Source: Acidobacteriota bacterium
Lineage (GTDB): Bacteria; Acidobacteriota; Terriglobia; Acidiferrales; UBA7541
Direction: 5' to 3'
DNA: 64,000 nucleotides
Assembly: GCA_013289855.1 (NCBI GenBank)
Contig: JABCZD010000008.1
Location: forward strand, 62,001-126,000
Shown here piece by piece: positions 61,515-64,000 of this stretch (within the stretch, counting starts at the first letter, position 1; every line of letters starts with the position of its first letter). A program made the translations under genes and the position numbers. The notes under the pieces were generated by a model, which saw only the letters and a program-made list of their open reading frames with translations, had not been told where the DNA came from and did no database searches.

Positions 61515-64000
61515 ATGATGACTGGGAATGAGATACGGGAAAAGTTCCTTGAGTTTTTTGAGAAGAAGGGGCATCGGCGGGTGCGGAGTTCGTCGCTGGT
61601 GCCACATGGGGATCCGACGCTGCTTTTTACGAATGCGGGGATGAATCAGTTCAAGGATGTATTTTTGGGGTTGGAGAAGCGCGAGTATGTGCGGGCTACG
61701 ACGGCGCAGAAGTGTGTGCGGGCCGGCGGGAAGCACAACGATTTGGAGAATGTGGGATTTACGAAGCGGCATCATACGTTTTTCGAGATGATGGGAAATT
61801 TTTCGTTTGGAGATTATTTCAAGCGCGAGGCGGTGGCGTTTGCGTGGGAGTTGATTACGTCGAAGGAGTGGTTTGGGATTGCGCGCGAGAAATTGTATGT
61901 GACGGTGTTTGGCGGGGCGGAGGTGGCGGCTGGGACGGTGCTGGGCGTGGATGAAGAGGCGCGCGGTTTTTGGCTGGAGCAGAACGTGCCGAGCGAGCGG
62001 ATCGTGCCGATTCCGGGGCTGAAAGATAATTTTTGGGCCATGGGGGATACCGGGCCGTGCGGGCCTTGTTCTGAGATTTTTTATGACATGGGAGTGGCGG
62101 CGTCGGAAGAGGGGCACGCGGATTGTGTGTTTCCTTGCGATTGCGGGCGGTATGTGGAGATTTGGAATTTGGTTTTTATGCAGTTTAACCGCGATCCGTC
62201 GGGAGTGCTTAGTTCCCTGCCGAAGCCTTGCGTGGATACTGGGATGGGGCTGGAGCGGGTGGCGGCGGTTTTGCAGGGCGTGATTTCTAATTACGATACG
62301 GATTTGTTTGTGCCGCTCGTGGAGGAGGCATCCAAGCTAATCGGTGTTGATCCGAACGCGAATCCGAATGCGTTCCCGTCCGTTCGGATCATCGCTGATC
62401 ATGCCCGGTCGTCGACTTTTTTGATTTCCGATGGCGTCACCCCATCGAATGAGGGCCGCGGTTATGCTCTCCGTAAGATCATGCGCCGCGCCATAAGACA
62501 CGGTCATATGTGGGGCCAGAAGAAGCCGTTTCTTTACAAGATGGTCGAAAGCGCCGCCGATGTTATGGGCGAGGCATATCCAGAATTGCGGGAGGGGTCT
62601 CGACGCGTTTCAGAAACTATCTTGACCGAAGAGAAACAGTTCGCACGAACCGTCGAGTTAGCCTCGGGGAAACTCGAGGAGTTACTGACTTCGGCTAAAT
62701 CTGAGGCGAAAGCAGCTCTCGTCGACAGGTTCATCGCTGAGCATCCCGGCAAGGTTGATCGCGAAGCGGCAATGGAGTTCGTAAACCAAATGCTGCCCAC
62801 CGATCAACTCGACGCCAGGCGAAGCTCAGGCTCTGAGCTTGTTATCGGCGAATGGGAACTAGAGCTGAGAAAATACTTCCAAAAAAACTATCACCCGATT
62901 TTAGCTGGTGCAAAGTCTTTTAGTCTTTACGAAACTTACGGCTTGCCGTACGACTTCATCCAAGATGCCTCCAGAGATCATGGAGTAGGTTTCGACGACG
63001 TCGGCTTCGAGTCCGCATTTGCGGCTGAACGCAATCGTGCGCGAGCTTCGTGGAAGGGTGGGAGCGGAAAAGAAGCGGCGAATCCGGCGTTCGGGAAGAT
63101 TGCGGAGAGTCACAAGACGGAGAAGGATTTTTATGCGCATGGAGCCGCGGCGATTAAGGACAAGGACTCTCGCATTGAGGCGATTCTTACGAAGGGCGGG
63201 CCGGTTTCGGAGTTAAAGGCTGGGGAGACGGGCGAGGTGGTGCTGGATCGCACAGTGATTTACGCCGAGAGCGGCGGGCAGGTGGCGGATACTGGCGCGT
63301 TTTATGACGCGTCGGAGTCGCAGGTGCTCGCGGAAGTGAGCGGGGCTTACTACCCTGTTGCAGGCTTGGTGGCGCATCGCGTTAAGGCCAAGGAAACGCT
63401 GCGCGTTGGGGAACGCGTTACCGTGGTGGCGGATGCGGAGCGGCGGGCGCGGATCATTCGAAACCATTCGGGGACGCATCTGGTGCATGCGGCGCTACGG
63501 AATACTTTGGGGACGCATGTGAAGCAGGCGGGGTCGCTGAATGCTCCGGAGCGGCTGCGCTTCGATTTTTCGCATTTTGCGCCGGTGGATGCCGAGGAGT
63601 TGCGGGATATCGAGCAGCAGGTGAATGACGAGATTCGCTGGAATACGCCGGTGGAGACGGAAGTTACGTCGATCGATCACGCGCTGGCTTCCGGGGCGTT
63701 GGCCTTTTTTGGCGACAAATATCCGGAGAGCAATGTGCGCGTGGTGACCATTCCGGATGAACGGGCGCCACGAGGCTTTTACTCCAAGGAGCTTTGCGGC
63801 GGGGTGCATGTACACCGCATCGGCGACGTGGGCGTGCTGAAGATCATCAGCGAAGAATCCGTTGCGGCAGGGGTGCGACGGATTGAGGCGGTCACGGGAA
63901 TCGGGGCGCTCGAGCACTTCCAGAAGCAGGCGGCGGTGCTGTCCAAGGTGGCGGGGTCGTTGAATGTGGCCGAGGATTCAGTCTTAGCTACGGTGGAGAA
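61515..64000 (+). CDS. alaS: alanyl-tRNA synthetase, 3' end outside window
   Basis: About 828 residues are visible and the frame is still open at the last base; the family is 870-920. Tandem ATGs at 61515/61518 are the start; GTG 61506 is also in frame. Aminoacylation domain: 'FFEKKGHRRVRSSSLVPHGDPTLLFTNAGMNQFKDVF' in pieces, 'HHTFFEMMGNFSFGDYFK', 'MGDTGPCGPCSEI' and 'CVDTGMGLERVAAVLQG'. Editing domain: HxxxH in RNHSGTHLVH and CGGVH near the end, the zinc residues. From about 62330 to 63060 base use changes (fewer GCG/GGG, more C and A), then returns. That may be recombination or selection within the gene. Confidence 0.96.
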   Translation, partial: MMTGNEIREKFLEFFEKKGHRRVRSSSLVPHGDPTLLFTNAGMNQFKDVFLGLEKREYVRATTAQKCVRAGGKHNDLENVGFTKRHHTFFEMMGNFSFGDYFKREAVAFAWELITSKEWFGIAREKLYVTVFGGAEVAAGTVLGVDEEARGFWLEQNVPSERIVPIPGLKDNFWAMGDTGPCGPCSEIFYDMGVAASEEGHADCVFPCDCGRYVEIWNLVFMQFNRDPSGVLSSLPKPCVDTGMGLERVAAVLQGVISNYDTDLFVPLVEEASKLIGVDPNANPNAFPSVRIIADHARSSTFLISDGVTPSNEGRGYALRKIMRRAIRHGHMWGQKKPFLYKMVESAADVMGEAYPELREGSRRVSETILTEEKQFARTVELASGKLEELLTSAKSEAKAALVDRFIAEHPGKVDREAAMEFVNQMLPTDQLDARRSSGSELVIGEWELELRKYFQKNYHPILAGAKSFSLYETYGLPYDFIQDASRDHGVGFDDVGFESAFAAERNRARASWKGGSGKEAANPAFGKIAESHKTEKDFYAHGAAAIKDKDSRIEAILTKGGPVSELKAGETGEVVLDRTVIYAESGGQVADTGAFYDASESQVLAEVSGAYYPVAGLVAHRVKAKETLRVGERVTVVADAERRARIIRNHSGTHLVHAALRNTLGTHVKQAGSLNAPERLRFDFSHFAPVDAEELRDIEQQVNDEIRWNTPVETEVTSIDHALASGALAFFGDKYPESNVRVVTIPDERAPRGFYSKELCGGVHVHRIGDVGVLKIISEESVAAGVRRIEAVTGIGALEHFQKQAAVLSKVAGSLNVAEDSVLATVE

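Overview
This 64-kb chromosomal window (roughly 60% GC by eye) looks like a soil Acidobacteriota genome of the Terriglobia/Koribacter type. That placement is inference. It rests on the flavour of the proteins: a secreted S53 protease with Ig-like domains and an anchored C-terminus, Tat-exported TIM-barrel proteins, a small Cys/His protein family, DUF5996, an alkyltransferase-like protein, and dispersed hairpin repeats. No rRNA, tRNA, CRISPR array, transposase or prophage was seen.

Layout. 0-5.4 kb: radical SAM enzyme, a TonB-like protein, an S9 (glutamyl-endopeptidase-like) peptidase and an OmpA-type lipoprotein. 6.0-9.5 kb: a three-gene vWA / PP2C phosphatase / protein kinase cassette matching E. 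coli YegL-YegK-YegI (the TerY-P triad), translationally coupled. 9.9-10.8 kb: a small Cys/His protein whose reading frame runs on through dispersed hairpin repeats. 10.7-14.3 kb: solute-binding lipoprotein plus double-PAS sensor kinase. 14.9-23.4 kb: small proteins, DinB, two Tat-exported TIM-barrel proteins, a VOC protein, an SDR, a XylF-like sugar-binding protein with no ABC partners, and a SpoIIAA/STAS-like protein. 23.5-26.4 kb: S53 sedolisin-type protease.

26.7-38.6 kb is a one-carbon block. hutU, hutI and a fused ftcD take urocanate to glutamate and load the formimino carbon onto tetrahydrofolate. gcvT, gcvH, gcvPA and gcvPB then load the glycine carbon onto the same carrier. A SulP transporter follows, with a CRP/FNR-like site at a class II position. 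40.5-43.7 kb holds two tandem, nearly identical stand-alone ClpB-D2-type AAA+ unfoldases behind a small partner gene, with related terminator hairpins after each. 44.1-52.1 kb: ATL DNA-repair protein, ABC-2 exporter pair, ilvE, MASE1-GGDEF cyclase, aquaporin, PilT-family ATPase, recX. 52.1-59.2 kb: DUF5996, a frameshifted SEC-C gene, a molbindin, a MarR/VOC divergon with two matched operators, a molybdopterin-domain protein, an HTH protein, a second VOC gene, an ArsR-SRPBCC pair with an operator, a membrane protein and a DUF5655-like protein. 59.4-64 kb: ROK kinase, lipoprotein and the 5' part of alaS, which runs off the window.

The least explained items are the duplicated AAA+ module with its partner, the kinase/phosphatase/vWA triad, the solute-binding protein/sensor-kinase pair, and a family of short hairpins ending in a CTACA-type tail that occur in pairs at about six sites. 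The + strand also seems to alternate between C-rich and G-rich over tens of kilobases regardless of gene direction.
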